64,000 nucleotides of DNA, taken from Agromyces larvae (lineage in GTDB: Bacteria; Actinomycetota; Actinomycetes; Actinomycetales; Microbacteriaceae). Below are positions 1 to 9,548 of this stretch, one piece after another (position 1 is the stretch's first letter; the number at the start of each line of letters is the position of its first letter). Below the pieces are notes generated by a model that worked only from the letters and a program-made list of their open reading frames with translations, was not told where the DNA came from and ran no database searches. The stretch covers positions 496,001 through 560,000 of the forward strand of contig NZ_CP094528.1 in NCBI RefSeq assembly GCF_022811705.1, in the 5' to 3' direction. A program made the position numbers and the translations under genes.

Positions 1-2766
1 CGCGTCCGGGCGGGGCACGACGCCGAGCGCGCCGAGGCGTGGCGGCGCGCCGGTTCGGCGCGCACCGTGCTGGCGGCGCCGCCCGGGTCCGACTGGCGCC
101 ACCGCGACGCGGGCAGCGCGGTGCTCGGGCGAGCGGCCGGGCGCAGTGCGCTGCGGCTCGACGGCACCCCCTCGGACGACCTCGATCGTGCCGCGCTCGC
201 GCGCGCCGCGATCTGCGACGACCTGCCGTTGGCGGCGCCCGTCGGCGACGGCATCGGATTCGTCGGGCCGATCGCGCTCGCCCGCTCGGCCGCCCGTGCC
301 GCACTCGTGCAGGCGGCGCACCGGGCGGCGCCGGGCGCGGTGACGGTCGACCTGCCCCGCGACGGATGGTCGTGGGCGCGTGCATTGCCGCATCGCCGCG
401 GAGACCGGCGGATCCTCGTCGTCGACGCGGCATCGCACGGGGCCGGTGCCGCCGGCGTCGGCGCGACCCTCGGCGCGACCCTCGGCGCCGGCGGCGGCGA
501 TGCCGGCTGCATCGCCGTCGCGCCGACCGAAGCGGGCCTGCCGCCGGGTCTCGCCACCGTCCTCCGGCTGGAGTCGCCCACCGCGGCGGTGCTCGTCCGG
601 CACGCCGGATTCGCCGATCATCGCCCGGTGGTGCCCCACCTGGTGAGCGAACGCGAGGCGGCCGAGTGGGCCCGTGCGGTCGGTCGGGCGGCCGCGACCG
701 CCGCATCGCCCGCCGAGCCGCCCCAGTCGGTGCACTGGGGCTCCCTGCCGCAGCCGGCGGGGGAGCTCGACGGCCGCGCGCGGCTGCGAGCCGTGGTCGG
801 ACGCAGCGCCGACGACACGGTCGAACTCGACCTGGTCGCCGACGGCCCCCACGCGCTCGTCGCGGGCACGACCGGCAGCGGCAAGAGCGAGTTCCTGCTC
901 GCCTGGGTCGCCGCGCTCGCCGCCGCCTATCCGCCCGAGGCGGTCGCGTTCCTCCTCGTCGACTTCAAGGGCGGTGCGGCGTTCGCCCCGCTCATCGGCC
1001 TGCCGCATGTCACGGGCGTGGTCACCGACCTCGACGAGAGCGAGGCGCGGCGCGCGGTCGCGAGCCTGCGCGCCGAGCTCCGCCATCGCGAGCAGGTGCT
1101 CACGACGGCCGGGGCGCGCGACCTCACGTCGCTCGGGGCGACCACGACCCTGCCCCGGCTCGTCGTCGTGGTCGACGAGTACCAGGCGATGATCGAACGC
1201 TTCCCCGCACTCGGCGAGGTGATCGCCGACCTCGCGGCACGGGGCAGATCGCTCGGCGTGCACCTGGTGCTCGCCGCCCAGCGCCCGAACGGCGTGGTGC
1301 GCGAGGCGATCACCGCGAACTGCCCGCTGCGCATCTCGCTGCGGGTGCTCGCGGCCGCCGACAGCACCGCCGTCATCGGATCCGATCTCGCCGCCCGCCT
1401 GCCCGCCGAGGTGCCGGGCCGCGCGGTGCTGGTGCGCGGCGACGGCCGGCCGACGCCGTTCCAGTCGGCGCTCGCCGACGCGGCAGCACTCGAACGTCTG
1501 CACCTGCGTCGCGCCGGGGCCGCGCCCGCGCGCCGGCCGTGGCTGGCGCCGCTGCCGCACCGGCTCCCGGCCGATCACCCAGAGCTCGTCGCAGTGCGCC
1601 GCAGCGCCGACGGCTCCGTCGTGTTCGGTCTCGCCGACGACCCCGGCCGCCAGCGCCGGGTCGCCGCCGGATGGCACCCCGATCGCGACGGCAACCTGCT
1701 CGTCGTCGGAGCGCCGGGGTCGGGCCGCACCGGCGCCCTCGACGCGGTCGCGGACGCGTGGCGGCGCGATCGTCCCGGCGGCGAGGTCGTCGTGCTCGGC
1801 GGCCCGCGGAGCCGGCAGTGGGACACCCTGCGGAGCGAACTCGACGCGGCACGCTCGGGCGGCGGCGCCGATCGACTGCTCGTCATCGACGACCTCGACC
1901 TGCGCTTCCGCGCCTGGCCCGAACCGTACCGGCTCGAGGCGGCCGACCTCGTCGAATCCCTCACCCGGGAGGGGCGCGGGGGCGGGCTCGCCGTCGCCGC
2001 GTCGGCCCGCAGCGCGAACGCGGCCGGGCGCGCCGGCCTCGACGGGTTCGGCCAGGTGCTGCGGCTGCGGCACGCGAGCCGCATGGAGCTGGTGCAAGCC
2101 GGCGGCGTGGGCGACCTGTGGAACGACGCCGACCCGGCCGGGGCTGGGCAGTGGCGGGGGCTGCGGGTGCAGGTGGTCGAGGCGTCGCCGAGCCGGCGGC
2201 ACGACCCAATCCCCGGCGAGGGGGCGCCCGCGCTCACCGCCGCCGACCTGCTGGCCCCCGGCGCTCGGGGGGTCGCGGTGGTGAGCACGGTTCCGCGCGC
2301 GGACGGGCCCGCGGTGGCCGCGCTCCTCGGCGCCGACCCGCTCGTGTTCGACGCCCGGCCCGACGCCGCCCGGGCCGCCGAGGCCGCGCTCGCGGCGGCC
2401 CCCGCCGCCGGTGAGCCGGGGGAGCGCGTCGTGCTCGCCGCGGACGCCGAGTCCTGGGCCGGAGCGTGGGCGGTGGCGGCCGCAGTGCGGGAGGCCGGCG
2501 TGGTCGTCGTACGCGGCGGCCCCGCCGAGTACCGTGCCCTGGCTCGCGACCGCGGTCTGCCGCCGCTGCTCGACGAGCGACCACCGCAGTGCTGGGTGCT
2601 GCGCCCGGGCGAGGCGCCGGCTCGCCGAAGCTGGCCGACGACGGTATCGACGAGCGCCGTGCAGGTGCGCGCCCGCACGACGGAAACGGTGGAGAATCGT
2701 CGCTTCGAGATGCGGATTCCGTCGAAGGATTCCTCAGAAGGTAACGAATCGGCCATGAACGCGTGA
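1..2766 (+). CDS. FtsK/SpoIIIE-family ATPase, EccC/EssC-like (5' end outside window)
   Basis: The frame is already open at base 1, so the N-terminus is missing; 921 codons are visible. An intact motor domain is shown by the P-loop GTTGSGKS (bases 865-888) and a Walker B ending in VDEYQ (about 1156-1185). A second module has a weaker P-loop, GAPGSGRT (about 1708-1731), and a Walker-B-like LLVIDDLD (about 1875-1900). A third, C-terminal module has no P-loop. Tandem ATPase modules of falling quality are typical of the type VII secretion motor EccC/EssC; chromosome-segregating FtsK has membrane segments and a DNA-reading gamma domain, and neither is seen here. The partner genes would have to lie to the left, because no WXG100, EccB/D/E or mycosin gene follows. 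The FtsK/SpoIIIE family call is firm; the secretion role is inference. Confidence 0.85.
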   Translation, partial: RVRAGHDAERAEAWRRAGSARTVLAAPPGSDWRHRDAGSAVLGRAAGRSALRLDGTPSDDLDRAALARAAICDDLPLAAPVGDGIGFVGPIALARSAARAALVQAAHRAAPGAVTVDLPRDGWSWARALPHRRGDRRILVVDAASHGAGAAGVGATLGATLGAGGGDAGCIAVAPTEAGLPPGLATVLRLESPTAAVLVRHAGFADHRPVVPHLVSEREAAEWARAVGRAAATAASPAEPPQSVHWGSLPQPAGELDGRARLRAVVGRSADDTVELDLVADGPHALVAGTTGSGKSEFLLAWVAALAAAYPPEAVAFLLVDFKGGAAFAPLIGLPHVTGVVTDLDESEARRAVASLRAELRHREQVLTTAGARDLTSLGATTTLPRLVVVVDEYQAMIERFPALGEVIADLAARGRSLGVHLVLAAQRPNGVVREAITANCPLRISLRVLAAADSTAVIGSDLAARLPAEVPGRAVLVRGDGRPTPFQSALADAAALERLHLRRAGAAPARRPWLAPLPHRLPADHPELVAVRRSADGSVVFGLADDPGRQRRVAAGWHPDRDGNLLVVGAPGSGRTGALDAVADAWRRDRPGGEVVVLGGPRSRQWDTLRSELDAARSGGGADRLLVIDDLDLRFRAWPEPYRLEAADLVESLTREGRGGGLAVAASARSANAAGRAGLDGFGQVLRLRHASRMELVQAGGVGDLWNDADPAGAGQWRGLRVQVVEASPSRRHDPIPGEGAPALTAADLLAPGARGVAVVSTVPRADGPAVAALLGADPLVFDARPDAARAAEAALAAAPAAGEPGERVVLAADAESWAGAWAVAAAVREAGVVVVRGGPAEYRALARDRGLPPLLDERPPQCWVLRPGEAPARRSWPTTVSTSAVQVRARTTETVENRRFEMRIPSKDSSEGNESAMNA

Positions 2767-2834
2767 TTCGCGGCCCGCGGTGTGGCAATATCTTCCCACC
2801 CACTGCACGTGCCCTGTGCCCGAGAGGAGACATC

Positions 2835-4049
2835 GTGACGTCTCGACCCCTTCCCCAGGATCCGATGATCAGATCGCTCGTGCTGCAGGCCCGGCGCGCC
2901 CAGCTCACCCGGCGAAGCCTTCTCGCCGGCGCGGGCGCCGGGGCATCCGCCCTCGCGCTCGCCGCCTGCTCGACCGGGGGCGGCCAGGCCAAGCCGACCG
3001 CGGCGGCCGATACGTCCGCCACCGACAAGACCCTCGCCTGGGCGAACTGGGCGGCCTACATCGACGAGGACGACGACGGCAACTACCCCACGTTGCAGGC
3101 GTTCGAAGCGCAGACCGGCATCACCGTCACCTACGACGTCGCCGTCGACGACAACAACACCTACTACGGCAAGGTGAAAGACCAGCTGCAGCTCGGTCAG
3201 GACATCGGCGCCGACACCGTCTGCCTCACCGACTGGATGGTGAGCCGGTGGATCCGGCTCGGGTACACGCAGGAGCTCGACCACGCGAACATCCCGAACC
3301 TGACCAACCTCGAACCCGCGCTGCGCGACCCCGACTTCGACCCGGGCCGCACCTACTCGGTGCCGTGGCAGGGCGGGTTCGCGGGCATCTGCTGGAACAC
3401 CGAGGTGATCCCGGGCGGCCTCGAGTCCGTCGAAGACCTCTGGAACCCCGAGCTGAAGGGCCGGGTCGGCGTGCTCAGCGAGATGCGCGACACGATGGGC
3501 CTGATCATGCTGCAGAACGGCGTCGACATCGCCGGCGACTGGGGCGACGACGAGTTCACGGCCGGCATCGACGTGCTGCGCGAGCAGGTCGAGAACGGCC
3601 AGGTGCGCAACATCAAGGGCAACTCGTACCTCGAGGACCTGAAGAGCGGCGACACGCTCGCGGCGATCTGCTGGTCGGGCGACATCACGGTGATCAACGC
3701 CGAGGCCGGCGACAAGTGGCAGTTCGCCCTGCCGACCGCCGGCGGCACGCTGTGGAACGACAACTTCCTGGTGCCGATCGGCTCGCCCCGCAAGACCAAC
3801 GCCGAGACGCTCATCAACTACTACTACGAGCCCGAGGTCGCCGCCGAGGTCGCCGCCTGGGTGAACTACATCACCCCGGTCGTCGGCGCGAAAGAGGCCG
3901 CGGTCGCGATCGACCCCGAGCTCGCCGAGAACCAGCTCATCTTCCCCGACGACGAGACGCTGTCGCAGGCGCACATCTTCCGCAGTCTCTCCGGAGCCGA
4001 AGAGCAGCGCTACCAGGCCGAGTTCCAGTCGATCCTGCTCGGCGCGTAG
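2835..4049 (+). CDS. potD: Polyamine-type ABC transporter substrate-binding lipoprotein
   Basis: Captures a small organic solute, probably spermidine or putrescine, outside the membrane and hands it to the permeases encoded downstream. The GTG at 2835 is chosen because GAGAGGAGA sits just before it; the in-frame ATG at 2865 is the main alternative. The 404-residue product begins with a twin-arginine signal (TRRSLLAG, residues 25-32) and a lipobox LAAC with Cys45, so it should be Tat-exported and lipid-anchored. The rest matches the PotD/PotF family of periplasmic-binding-protein folds in length and in segments such as YTQELDHANIPN and VPWQGGFAGICWN. It is the first gene of a four-gene operon with PotA-, PotB- and PotC-like proteins. 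The substrate is inferred from the family. Confidence 0.9.
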   Translation: MTSRPLPQDPMIRSLVLQARRAQLTRRSLLAGAGAGASALALAACSTGGGQAKPTAAADTSATDKTLAWANWAAYIDEDDDGNYPTLQAFEAQTGITVTYDVAVDDNNTYYGKVKDQLQLGQDIGADTVCLTDWMVSRWIRLGYTQELDHANIPNLTNLEPALRDPDFDPGRTYSVPWQGGFAGICWNTEVIPGGLESVEDLWNPELKGRVGVLSEMRDTMGLIMLQNGVDIAGDWGDDEFTAGIDVLREQVENGQVRNIKGNSYLEDLKSGDTLAAICWSGDITVINAEAGDKWQFALPTAGGTLWNDNFLVPIGSPRKTNAETLINYYYEPEVAAEVAAWVNYITPVVGAKEAAVAIDPELAENQLIFPDDETLSQAHIFRSLSGAEEQRYQAEFQSILLGA

Positions 4050-4061
4050 GCGGCGATCCAG

Positions 4062-5261
4062 ATGGCGGTACGCGAATTCGCCGAACGCGGGGCCGACCTG
4101 CAGCTGGTCGGGATCCAGAAGCGCTTCCCGGGGTTCACCGCGATCGAGGAACTCGATCTCACGATCCCGGCGGGCTCGTTCTTCGCGCTGCTCGGCCCGT
4201 CGGGCTGCGGCAAGACCACCACGTTGCGGCTCGTCGCCGGACTCGAGGAGCCGACACGGGGGCGCATCCTCATCGGCGGCACCGACGTGACCGCCACCAA
4301 GGCGCACGAACGGCCGGTCAACACGGTCTTCCAGAGCTACGCCCTGTTCCCGCACATGACCATCATCGAGAACGTCGCGTTCGGGTTGAAGCGCCGCCGC
4401 ATCTCGGATGCCGTCGGCCGGGCGCACGAGGCGCTGAAGCTCGTCGAGCTCGACCATCTCGCGCAGCGCCGCCCGCAACAGCTCTCGGGCGGGCAGCAGC
4501 AGCGCGTCGCGCTGGCCCGCGCGATCGTGAACCGGCCCGCGCTGCTGCTGCTCGACGAGCCGCTCGGCGCGCTCGACCTGAAGCTCCGCCGGCAGATGCA
4601 GCTCGAGCTGAAGTCGATCCAGGAGGAGGTCGGCCTCACCTTCCTGCACGTCACGCACGACCAGGAAGAGGCGATGACCATGGCCGACACCGTCGCGGTC
4701 ATGAACCAGGGCGCGATCGAGCAGATGGGCGCCCCCGAGGAGCTCTACGACCTGCCGCGCACCGTGTTCGTCGCGAACTTCCTCGGGCAGTCGAACCTGT
4801 TCACCGGCCCGGTGGCGGGCACCACCGCGGAGGCGATCTCCATCGACGTCGCCGGCACCCCCGTCCGCATTCCCACCGCCCGCGCGCGGCGGCACCAGGG
4901 CACCGTGACCGTCGGCGTGCGCCCCGAGAAGGTCGCGCTGCACGAGACCGAGCCGGCCGCGGCATCCGATCGCAACGTGCTCGGGCCCGGGCGCGTCATC
5001 GACGTCTCGTTCTCGGGCGTGAGCACGCAGTACCTCGTCGACGTGCCCGGAGCCGGCACGCTGCTCGTGTTCGCGCAGAACATCGGGCACGGGCCGGCCG
5101 CCGCCGTCGGCGCCGAGGCGTGGGTGAGCTGGCACGTCGAGCACGGCTTCGGACTCGCCGACGATGCATCCGCGCAGCCGAGGTTCCAGCCCGACGCGAC
5201 GACCTCGGCGATCGCGGCCCAGCAGCGCGACGCGCTCGCGTCGGAGCTCGAGGAGGCCTGA
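4062..5261 (+). CDS. potA: Polyamine-type ABC transporter ATP-binding protein
   Basis: Hydrolyses ATP at the inner face of the membrane to drive uptake through the two following permeases. The 399-residue protein has Walker A GPSGCGKT (residues 45-52), Q-loop Gln91, signature LSGGQQQR (141-148), Walker B LLLLDEP (161-167) and switch His199. The C-terminal third (from about residue 240) is a TOBE-type regulatory domain with the usual VGVRPEKV segment. The family is normally 350-400 residues, so the length fits. It starts 12 bp after the binding-protein gene, and its stop codon shares one base with the ATG of the first permease (TGATG), which indicates translational coupling. Confidence 0.95.
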   Translation: MAVREFAERGADLQLVGIQKRFPGFTAIEELDLTIPAGSFFALLGPSGCGKTTTLRLVAGLEEPTRGRILIGGTDVTATKAHERPVNTVFQSYALFPHMTIIENVAFGLKRRRISDAVGRAHEALKLVELDHLAQRRPQQLSGGQQQRVALARAIVNRPALLLLDEPLGALDLKLRRQMQLELKSIQEEVGLTFLHVTHDQEEAMTMADTVAVMNQGAIEQMGAPEELYDLPRTVFVANFLGQSNLFTGPVAGTTAEAISIDVAGTPVRIPTARARRHQGTVTVGVRPEKVALHETEPAAASDRNVLGPGRVIDVSFSGVSTQYLVDVPGAGTLLVFAQNIGHGPAAAVGAEAWVSWHVEHGFGLADDASAQPRFQPDATTSAIAAQQRDALASELEEA

Positions 5262-6172
5262 TGGCCTTCGCCGCGTTCGCGACCGCCGAAGCGCAGCCGC
5301 AGGCTCCGCGCCGGCGCAGCCCCATCGCGCTGTTCCTGCTGCTGCCCGGCATCGCCTACCTCGTGCTGTTCTTCCTCACGCCGCTGGTGTCGCTGCTGCT
5401 CACGTCGCTGCAGCAGCCGAGCGAGTTCGGCGACATCGGCGTGTACGAGTTCGCCTTCAACTGGCAGAACTACGTCGCGGTGATCGAGGCCTACTGGCCG
5501 CACATCCTGCGGTCGTTCGGGTACGCGCTCGCGGCGACCGTGTTCGCGCTGCTGTTCAGCTACCCGCTGGCGTACTTCATCGGCGTGAAGGCACGCCGTT
5601 GGCCGCTGCTGCAGAGCCTGATGCTCGTGCTCGTGATCGCCCCGTTCTTCATCAGCTTCCTGCTGCGCACCCTCGCGTGGAAGCAGATCCTCTCCGACGA
5701 GTCGTTCATCATCACCTCGCTGAAGGCGCTCTCGCTGCTCGCGCCCGACGCGCACTTCGCGGGCACGCCGTTCGCGGTGATCTTCGGCCTCACCTACAAC
5801 TTCATCCCGTTCATGACGCTGCCGCTGTACACCGCGCTCGAACGGCTCGACACCCGGTACCTCGAAGCGGGCAGCGACCTGTACGCCAACCCGTTCACGG
5901 TGTTCCGCAAGGTCACCATCCCGCTGTCGATGCCGGGCATCGTCGCCGGGACCCTCCTCACCTTCATCCCCGCGGCGGGCGACTACATCAACGCGAGCCG
6001 CGACTTCCTCGGCGGCCCCGACACGCAGATGATGGGCAACGTCATCGAGGCGAACTTCCTCGTGCTGCTGAACTACCCGGCGGCGGCCGCGCTGTCGATC
6101 ATCCTGATGGCCGTGATCCTCGTGCTCGTCGGCGTCTACGTGAAGCGGAGCGGAACGGAGGACCTGCTGTGA
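5261..6172 (+). CDS. potB: Polyamine-type ABC transporter permease, PotB-like
   Basis: One of the two membrane subunits forming the translocation path. The 303-residue protein opens with a short cytoplasmic stretch and a hydrophobic segment (IALFLLLPGIAYLVLFFL), followed by five further apolar stretches as expected for a six-helix MetI-type permease. The EAA coupling loop is seen as LEAGSDLYANPFTVFRKV, followed by IPLSMPG, near residue 215. The ATG overlaps the potA stop by one base, and the gene ends in a GTGA overlap with the second permease. Confidence 0.93.
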   Translation: MAFAAFATAEAQPQAPRRRSPIALFLLLPGIAYLVLFFLTPLVSLLLTSLQQPSEFGDIGVYEFAFNWQNYVAVIEAYWPHILRSFGYALAATVFALLFSYPLAYFIGVKARRWPLLQSLMLVLVIAPFFISFLLRTLAWKQILSDESFIITSLKALSLLAPDAHFAGTPFAVIFGLTYNFIPFMTLPLYTALERLDTRYLEAGSDLYANPFTVFRKVTIPLSMPGIVAGTLLTFIPAAGDYINASRDFLGGPDTQMMGNVIEANFLVLLNYPAAAALSIILMAVILVLVGVYVKRSGTEDLL

Positions 6173-7101
6173 GCGGTGAAGCCCAGGCCGGCGCCGTCCT
6201 CGGCGGCCTCGCCGAGCAGGAGCAGCTCGAAGGCGGGCCGGGCGGGCCGGGCGCGCGTGCCGGCCGGCCCCGACGCACCGGTCGCGCGCGGGGGAGCCGG
6301 CCCGGCCTCGGCGACTGGCTGCTGCCCGCGTACACGATCATCGCGTTCGTGTTCCTGCTCATCCCGATCGCCTACACGTTCGTGTTCTCGTTCAACGACT
6401 CGCTGAAGTCGAACATCTCCTGGCGCGGCTTCACGTTCGACAAGTGGCTGAACGTCTGCACCGTCGAGGGCGGCGCGGTCTGCGAGGCGTTCGGCAACAG
6501 CATCGTGATCGGCGTCGTCTCGACCGTCGTCGCGACCGCGCTCGGCACGATGATCGCGATCGCCCTGGTGCGCTACCGGTTCCGCGCGCGCAGCGCGACG
6601 AGCCTGCTGCTGTTCCTGCCGATGGCCACGCCCGAGGTGGTGCTCGGTGCGGGACTCGCCGCGCAGTTCCTCGCGGTGGGCGTGCCGAAGGACATGCTGA
6701 CGATCATCCTGGCGCACATCATGTTCTGCATCAGCTTCGTGGTGGTCACGGTGAAGGCCCGCGTCGCGAGCCTCGATCCGGCGCTCGAGGAGGCCGGGCG
6801 CGACCTGTACGGGTCGCCGATCCAGGTGTTCTGGCGGGTGACCTTCCCGCTGCTGCTGCCGGGCATCCTCGCCGCCGCGCTGCTGTCGTTCGCGCTCAGC
6901 TTCGACGACTTCATCATCACGAACTTCAACTCGGGCTCGGTCACCACCTTCCCGAAGTACGTGTACATCTCGGCGTCGCGCGGCATCCCGGCCGAGGCGA
7001 ACGTGATCGCGTCGGCGGTGTTCCTGTTCGCGATCATCCTCGTCGTCACGGCGCAGGTGTCGCGCGCGGCGCGGGCGAAGCGACTCGCCAAGCAGGGCTG
7101 A
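6169..7101 (+). CDS. potC: Polyamine-type ABC transporter permease, PotC-like
   Basis: Second membrane subunit of the importer. The GTG at 6169 overlaps the TGA of the preceding gene (GTGA), the coupling signal used to choose this start, and gives 310 residues. The first 45 or so residues are Gly/Ala/Arg-rich and cytoplasmic; then come six apolar segments starting at WLLPAYTIIAFVFLLIPIAY. The EAA loop reads LEEAGRDLYGSPIQVFWRV. The long polar N-terminus is unusual, so a later start (for example near GDWLLPAY) is possible. It is the last gene of the operon; 27 bp separate it from the converging asparaginase gene, with no clear hairpin. Confidence 0.92.
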   Translation: MSGEAQAGAVLGGLAEQEQLEGGPGGPGARAGRPRRTGRARGSRPGLGDWLLPAYTIIAFVFLLIPIAYTFVFSFNDSLKSNISWRGFTFDKWLNVCTVEGGAVCEAFGNSIVIGVVSTVVATALGTMIAIALVRYRFRARSATSLLLFLPMATPEVVLGAGLAAQFLAVGVPKDMLTIILAHIMFCISFVVVTVKARVASLDPALEEAGRDLYGSPIQVFWRVTFPLLLPGILAAALLSFALSFDDFIITNFNSGSVTTFPKYVYISASRGIPAEANVIASAVFLFAIILVVTAQVSRAARAKRLAKQG

Positions 7102-7128
7102 GCACGCCCGCGCGCCAGATGTGCCGAC

Positions 7129-8118
7129 CTAGACCGTCGCGCGGATCTCGCCGACCGGGCGGTCGCCGCCCATGACCCACAGGTCGAGCTCGGCCTGCAC
7201 GGCGTCGACGGCGTCGTGCTCGATCGCGCCGGCGTCGGCGAGCAGCCGCAGCGCGACGATCGTCGAGGCCCGCTGGCTGCCGTCGAGCACCTTCACCGCC
7301 GTCGTCGTGCCGTTCGGCGCGGTCATCACCATGACGCCCTCGGCGCCGCGCTTGGCGAACACGCCGAGCCGCTCGACGGCGACCGTGTCGGGCTGGCCGG
7401 GCCCGCCGGCCGCCCACGCGTGCTCGCGCACGGCCGAGGTGAGCGCCGCGGCCTCGCGGAACAGCGCGAACGGCGACGTCGACTGCGCGGTCGTGATCTT
7501 CTGGATGCCACGGGCCAGGCCCGCGAGGCTGATCGCGAACACGGGGGTGCCGCAGCCGTCGACCGCGATCGCCGAGGGGCGTTCGCCGCTCAGCCGCTCG
7601 AGCACGTCGAGCACCTTGCGCTGCATCGGATGCCCCGCATCGAGGTAGCTCTCCAGCGGCCAGTCGTTCGCCGCGCACGCGAGCAGCATGGCGGCGTGCT
7701 TGCCCGAGCACTCCATCGTGGCGCGCTCGGGTCCGCCGCCTGAACGCACCACCTGCTCGCGCGCGGCGCGGTCGAGGGGCAGCGCGGGCGGGCAGCCGAG
7801 CACCGCAGGCAGCAGTTCGGCGCGCGCGAGCAGGCCCTTCACGAGGGCGACGTGCGCGGCGGTGCCCGAGTGGCTGGCCGTCGCGATGGCGGCGTCCTCG
7901 CCGCGCAGGGTGACGCCGGAGGTCATCGCCGCGATCGCCTGGAACGGCTTCAGGCAGGAACGGGGCAGGATCGGCGAGCGGATGTCGCCGAGCTCGCGCA
8001 CCACCTCGCCCTCGGGGGAGAGCACGACGGCGGACCCGGCGTGACGGGACTCGGTGAAACCACTGCGAACGACCACGGCGAGCTCGACGGCGTCGGAGGA
8101 CGAGAAGATGCCGGCCAC
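7129..8118 (-). CDS. Asparaginase (AnsA-type, L-asparaginase II family)
   Basis: Predicted to hydrolyse L-asparagine to aspartate and ammonia. The 329-residue protein matches the separate L-asparaginase II family of rhizobia and actinobacteria, seen in SCLKPFQAIA, ATASHSGTAAHV and MECSGKHAAMLLACA; it is not related to E. coli AnsB. The GTG at 8118 begins 2 bp after the stop of the upstream gabT gene on the same strand, so the two are probably one transcript. Together they suggest use of nitrogen compounds, GABA via gabT and asparagine here. No signal peptide is visible, so the enzyme is probably cytoplasmic. Confidence 0.88.
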   Translation of the reverse strand: MAGIFSSSDAVELAVVVRSGFTESRHAGSAVVLSPEGEVVRELGDIRSPILPRSCLKPFQAIAAMTSGVTLRGEDAAIATASHSGTAAHVALVKGLLARAELLPAVLGCPPALPLDRAAREQVVRSGGGPERATMECSGKHAAMLLACAANDWPLESYLDAGHPMQRKVLDVLERLSGERPSAIAVDGCGTPVFAISLAGLARGIQKITTAQSTSPFALFREAAALTSAVREHAWAAGGPGQPDTVAVERLGVFAKRGAEGVMVMTAPNGTTTAVKVLDGSQRASTIVALRLLADAGAIEHDAVDAVQAELDLWVMGGDRPVGEIRATV

Positions 8119-8120
8119 GA

Positions 8121-9494
8121 TCAGCCGAGGTCGGCGAACGCGTCGTCGAGCACGGTCAGGGCGTCTTCGATGAGCGCGTCGCTCATCGCCAGACTGGGCA
8201 GGAACCGCAGCACGTTGCCCCAGGTTCCGGCGTTCAGGAACAGGATGCCGCGTTGCGCCGCGTACGCGACGATCTGCGAGACGGCGTCGGCGTTCGGGCG
8301 CTTCGCGGTGGCGCCGGTGCCGGGCTGCACGAGCTCGATCGCGATCATCGCGCCGGTGCCGCGGACCTCGCCGATCACGTCGTAGCGGGCCTTGAGGCGC
8401 TCGAGGCCGGCCGTGAGGGTGCGCCCGATGCGCTCGGCCTCGGCGAGCAGCCCGTTCTGCTCGATGGTCTCGAACACGGCGACCGCCGCGGCGCACGCCA
8501 CCGGGTTGCCGCCGAACGTGCCGCCGAGCCCGCCGGGCTGCGAGGCATCCATGATCTCGGCGCGACCGGTGACCGCAGCCAGCGGAAGCCCGCCCGCGAT
8601 GCCCTTGGCCGAGAGCACCAGGTCGGGCTCCCAGCCGAAGTGCTCGCTCGCGTACCAGCGGCCGGTGCGGGCCATGCCGGACTGGATCTCGTCGGCGATC
8701 ATCACGACGCTGTGCTCGGTGCACCAGTGCTGCAGGATCGGCAGGTACCCGTCGGCGGGCACGATGAACCCGCCCTCGCCCTGGATCGGTTCGACGACGA
8801 GGCAGGCGAGGTCGCTCGCACCGACGACCTTCTCGAGGTAGGCGATGGTGCGTGCGGCGGCGTCCTCGCCGCTCAGCCCGTCGCGGTAGGGGTAGGAGTT
8901 CGGTGCGTGGAAGACGTCGCCGGCGAACGGCCCGAAGCCGGTGGCGTACGGCATCGCCTTGTAGTTCATCGCCATCGTGAGGTTGGTGCGGCCGTGGTAC
9001 GCGTGGTCGAGCACGGCGACCGCCCGCCGGCCGGTGAACCTGCGCGCGATCTTCACGCCGTTCTCGACCGCCTCGGCGCCCGAGTTCACGAGCACCGACT
9101 TCTTCGCCCAGTCGCCGGGGGTGCGCTCGGCGAGGAGTTCGGCGACCCGCACGTACGGCTCGTACGGCGTGATCGTGAAGAGCGTGTGGATGACGTCCTG
9201 CAGCTGCGAGGCGGCTGCGGCGACCACGGATGCCTCGGTGTGCCCGACGGTGGTGACCCCGATGCCGGCGCCGAAGTCGACGAACTGGTTGCCGTCCACG
9301 TCGACGAGCACGGCGCCGTTGGCGTGCGCGATGTAGACGGGCAGGGCGCTCGACACGCCGTCGGAGACGACCGCCCGGCGGCGGCGGTGGAGCTCCTGCG
9401 ATGCGGGACCGGGCACGGCGGTGACGATCCTGCGCTCCTGCGTCACGACGCGGTCGGGGGCGGCGGAAACCTCGGTGTCGATGGAGTCAGTCAT
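8121..9494 (-). CDS. gabT: 4-aminobutyrate aminotransferase
   Basis: A PLP enzyme that transfers the amino group of 4-aminobutyrate to 2-oxoglutarate, giving succinate semialdehyde. It has 457 residues with the class-III aminotransferase layout: VNSGAEAVENGVKIAR around the cofactor phosphate site, AYHGRT, ADEIQSGMARTG, and the PLP lysine Lys297 in LSAKGIAGGLP. The length fits actinobacterial GabT (about 445-460). Related ornithine or lysine aminotransferases share this pattern, so substrate is a family-level call. It precedes the asparaginase gene on the same strand and diverges from the OsmC gene, with 54 bp between the start codons. Confidence 0.9.
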   Translation of the reverse strand: MTDSIDTEVSAAPDRVVTQERRIVTAVPGPASQELHRRRRAVVSDGVSSALPVYIAHANGAVLVDVDGNQFVDFGAGIGVTTVGHTEASVVAAAASQLQDVIHTLFTITPYEPYVRVAELLAERTPGDWAKKSVLVNSGAEAVENGVKIARRFTGRRAVAVLDHAYHGRTNLTMAMNYKAMPYATGFGPFAGDVFHAPNSYPYRDGLSGEDAAARTIAYLEKVVGASDLACLVVEPIQGEGGFIVPADGYLPILQHWCTEHSVVMIADEIQSGMARTGRWYASEHFGWEPDLVLSAKGIAGGLPLAAVTGRAEIMDASQPGGLGGTFGGNPVACAAAVAVFETIEQNGLLAEAERIGRTLTAGLERLKARYDVIGEVRGTGAMIAIELVQPGTGATAKRPNADAVSQIVAYAAQRGILFLNAGTWGNVLRFLPSLAMSDALIEDALTVLDDAFADLG

Positions 9495-9548
9495 GGTGTT
9501 GCAAGCTTAGTCCGGGGCAGAATCGGACGGACGGAACGAGGAGACCGC

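Noticed and set aside
2763..2834. ATG-like start at 2763 for the binding protein
   Set aside because: It would place 24 residues without signal features before the Tat signal and overlap the previous stop; GTG 2835 has a strong ribosome site.
1575..5144. A 1,189-codon open frame on the minus strand across the ATPase and potDA genes
   Set aside because: It runs opposite to well-recognised PotD and PotA proteins; its translation is low-complexity Arg/Val/Asp text without domains. High GC lowers stop-codon frequency in the shadow frames.
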